A stretch of 9,423 nt of DNA. Source: Pseudomonadota bacterium. GTDB lineage: Bacteria > Pseudomonadota > Gammaproteobacteria > Burkholderiales > Burkholderiaceae_B. Both the position numbers and the translations under genes were made by a program. The stretch covers positions 1 through 9,423 of the forward strand of contig JAEZGR010000086.1 in the NCBI GenBank assembly GCA_023437255.1, written 5' to 3'. The notes beneath the pieces were generated by a model. The model had not been told where the DNA came from, did no database searches, and saw only the letters and a program-made list of their open reading frames with translations. Positions 8,313 through 9,423 of the stretch are shown piece after piece; position 1 is the stretch's first letter; every line of letters begins with the position of its first letter.

Positions 8313-8345
8313 CGCGGCGGTTGCTCAAGTGGGTGAACCGCCGCG
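8313..8345 (+). terminator. 10-bp hairpin after fghA, possible terminator
   Basis: CGCGGCGGTT (8313-8322) pairs perfectly with AACCGCCGCG (8336-8345) across a 13-base loop, 15 bases after the fghA stop. The strong GC stem suits the end of the formaldehyde operon, but no T-run follows (TGCCGGTAGCGG), so it is at best an atypical terminator. It ends eleven bases before the -35 of the putative rpoH promoter. Confidence 0.45.
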
Positions 8346-8355
8346 TGCCGGTAGC

Positions 8356-8383
8356 GGAACTTTCCGGCAGCGCCTCGGTCGAA
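8356..8383 (+). promoter_or_regulatory. Sigma-E (RpoE)-like promoter of rpoH
   Basis: GGAACTT (8356-8362) is an exact match to the -35 consensus of RpoE-type extracytoplasmic sigma factors. After a 16-base spacer comes TCGAA (8379-8383), close to the usual TCTGA/TCAAA -10. Start of transcription is predicted about six bases on, near 8389-8391, giving a leader of about 70 bases. E. coli rpoH also has a sigma-E-dependent promoter, so the placement makes biological sense. Not verified experimentally. Confidence 0.65.
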
Positions 8384-8390
8384 CAGAGTA

Positions 8391-8417
8391 TTAGCACTCT
8401 GCGCCTGAGAGTGCTAA
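8391..8417 (+). promoter_or_regulatory. CIRCE element, HrcA repressor operator upstream of rpoH
   Basis: Arms TTAGCACTC (8391-8399) and GAGTGCTAA (8409-8417) are perfect inverted repeats separated by exactly nine bases. This is the full CIRCE consensus with no mismatch. HrcA dimers bind this site and repress when GroEL keeps HrcA active; heat or unfolded protein relieves repression. It overlaps or directly follows the predicted start of the sigma-E-like promoter and lies 43 bases before the rpoH start codon, a position suited to blocking transcription. As RNA it can also fold into a 9-bp hairpin. Confidence 0.93.
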
Positions 8418-8421
8418 GATC

Positions 8422-8441
8422 ATAAAATCAAATGGTTTTAT
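8422..8441 (+). promoter_or_regulatory. AT-rich dyad and possible second -10 element in the rpoH leader
   Basis: ATAAAA (8422-8427) and TTTTAT (8436-8441) form a weak 6-bp AT-only stem with an 8-base loop, just ahead of the GAGGA ribosome-binding site (8445-8449). TAAAAT (8423-8428) also fits a -10 box (5 of 6), but no -35 is seen at proper spacing. It could be a second promoter whose weak -35 lies inside CIRCE, or only an AT-rich leader that keeps the ribosome-binding site open. Confidence 0.3.
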
Positions 8442-8460
8442 TGCGAGGAACTGCCATCCG

Positions 8461-9351
8461 ATGACCCATACTTCACAAGCTCTGACCCTTGCTCCCCAGA
8501 ACAATCTGGCGGTGGCGATTTCCAATCCGGGTGCCCTGGGCACGATCGAGGCATATATCAGTGCCGTCAATCGTATTCCCATGCTCACTGCGGAAGAGGA
8601 AACCACGCTCGGGAAGCGCTTGCGTGATGCATCGGACCTCGACGCTGCCCGTCAGCTCATCATGTCGCACCTGCGGCTGGTGGTGTCGATCTCCCGTCAG
8701 TACCTGGGCTACGGCCTGCCTCACGCAGATCTCATCCAGGAAGGCAACGTCGGCCTCATGAAGGCCGTCAAGCGCTTCGACCCCGATCGCGGTGTGCGCC
8801 TCGTGTCATTCGCCGTGCACTGGATCAAGGCGGAAATCCACGAATACATCATCCGCAACTGGCGTCTGGTCAAGGTGGCCACCACCAAGGCCCAGCGCAA
8901 GCTGTTCTTCAATCTGCGCCGCATGCGCCCCGACGGCCAGACCCTCGATCCCGCTCAGGTCGACGAAATCGCGCGCGAACTGAATGTGCGCCCCGAAGAC
9001 GTCAGCGAGATGGAAGTGCGCATGTCCGGGCGTGAACTCGCGCTCGAGGCCCCGTCCGACGACGAAGAATCGTTCGCACCCATCTCGTACCTGTCCGACG
9101 AAGGCCAGCAGGAGCCCTCGCAGGTGCTCGAACGCCGTGCTCGCGACACGCTGCACGGCCCGGCGCTCGCCGAGGCCCTCGAGCAGCTCGATCCGCGCTC
9201 GCGCCGGATCGTGCAGGCCCGTTGGCTGCAAGACGAAGGCGGGCTCACGCTGACCGAACTGGCCAACGAATACGGTATTTCTGCCGAACGCGTGCGTCAG
9301 ATCGAGGCGGCCGCCTTCAAGAAGCTGCGGGCCGCGCTCACGGTTCACTAA
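8461..9351 (+). CDS. rpoH: RNA polymerase heat-shock sigma factor RpoH (sigma-32)
   Basis: A 296-residue group 3 sigma factor that directs RNA polymerase to heat-shock promoters (chaperones and proteases). Region 1.2 lies near residues 25-50. Region 2 runs from about 60 to 135, including DLIQEGNVGLMKAVKRFDP, which contacts core polymerase, and the SFAVHWIKAEIHEYI segment that reads the -10. The RpoH box QRKLFFNLRR (145-154), diagnostic of this sigma class, is intact. The C-terminal helix-turn-helix of region 4.2 is at 262-293 (LTELANEYGISAERVRQI). The ATG at 8461 has GAGGA eleven bases upstream, a slightly long spacing. It is a single-gene unit behind a sigma-E-like promoter and a CIRCE operator, so synthesis is probably set by envelope stress and by HrcA in addition to the post-transcriptional control usual for RpoH. 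Confidence 0.97.
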   Translation: MTHTSQALTLAPQNNLAVAISNPGALGTIEAYISAVNRIPMLTAEEETTLGKRLRDASDLDAARQLIMSHLRLVVSISRQYLGYGLPHADLIQEGNVGLMKAVKRFDPDRGVRLVSFAVHWIKAEIHEYIIRNWRLVKVATTKAQRKLFFNLRRMRPDGQTLDPAQVDEIARELNVRPEDVSEMEVRMSGRELALEAPSDDEESFAPISYLSDEGQQEPSQVLERRARDTLHGPALAEALEQLDPRSRRIVQARWLQDEGGLTLTELANEYGISAERVRQIEAAAFKKLRAALTVH

Positions 9352-9423
9352 GCCGTTCTTGTCTTTGCGGATCTGGTTTCCGTGAAGTGTCGCGGCCCGA
9401 ATGGGGGCGGGCATCGGATAAAT

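Noticed and set aside
8391..8420. Sigma-70 promoter TTAGCA-18-TAAGAT lying inside the CIRCE arms
   Set aside because: Both boxes match only 4 of 6 positions, the spacer is long, and the bases are already fixed by the CIRCE consensus. The sigma-E-like promoter is the better candidate.
9352..9423. Possible terminator or next-gene start after rpoH
   Set aside because: No stem of more than a few base pairs with a T-run and no clear ribosome-binding site with start codon before the window ends.

Overview
The window is a GC-rich piece of a proteobacterial chromosome. All eight and a half genes lie on the + strand, with short gaps between them. UbiA, bacterial-type AspRS, RpoH and the glutathione-dependent formaldehyde pair place it in the Proteobacteria. 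The gene order (FmdB-type zinc ribbon, aspS, EEP nuclease/phosphatase, ClsB-type cardiolipin synthase) and the AspRS sequence type suggest a betaproteobacterium, most likely Burkholderiales and perhaps Alcaligenaceae. That placement is inferred from protein content, not from a search.

Layout. 1-489 is the 3' end of ubiA (ubiquinone biosynthesis). 585-1844 encodes a multi-spanning putative Na+/H+ antiporter of the ion-transporter type. 1963-2238 is a small FmdB-type zinc-ribbon protein with a GTG start and a Ser/Gly/Ala tail. 2344-4134 is aspS, followed closely by an EEP-family protein (4149-5000) and a ClsB-type cardiolipin synthase (5028-6254), probably as one transcript. 6325-7431 and 7443-8297 are a tight pair, S-(hydroxymethyl)glutathione dehydrogenase and S-formylglutathione hydrolase, which oxidise formaldehyde to formate through glutathione adducts. 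8461-9351 is rpoH, the heat-shock sigma factor. The last 72 bases hold no gene that I can see.

The most informative non-coding stretch is the 163-base gap before rpoH. It contains a CIRCE operator with two perfect 9-base arms and a 9-base spacer (8391-8417), the binding site of the HrcA repressor. Just upstream is a sigma-E-like promoter (GGAACTT, 16 bases, TCGAA; 8356-8383), whose predicted start falls at the edge of the operator. Together these suggest that the heat-shock sigma factor is switched on by envelope stress and held down by the chaperonin-linked HrcA repressor, joining three stress circuits at one promoter.

Other points are a non-discriminating AspRS signature (His30, Gly81), several hairpins between genes, and the absence of genes often found between fmdB, aspS and the EEP gene in related bacteria. 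I see no mobile element, CRISPR array, tRNA or rRNA, and no convincing new multi-gene system. The rpoH control region is the item most worth following up.
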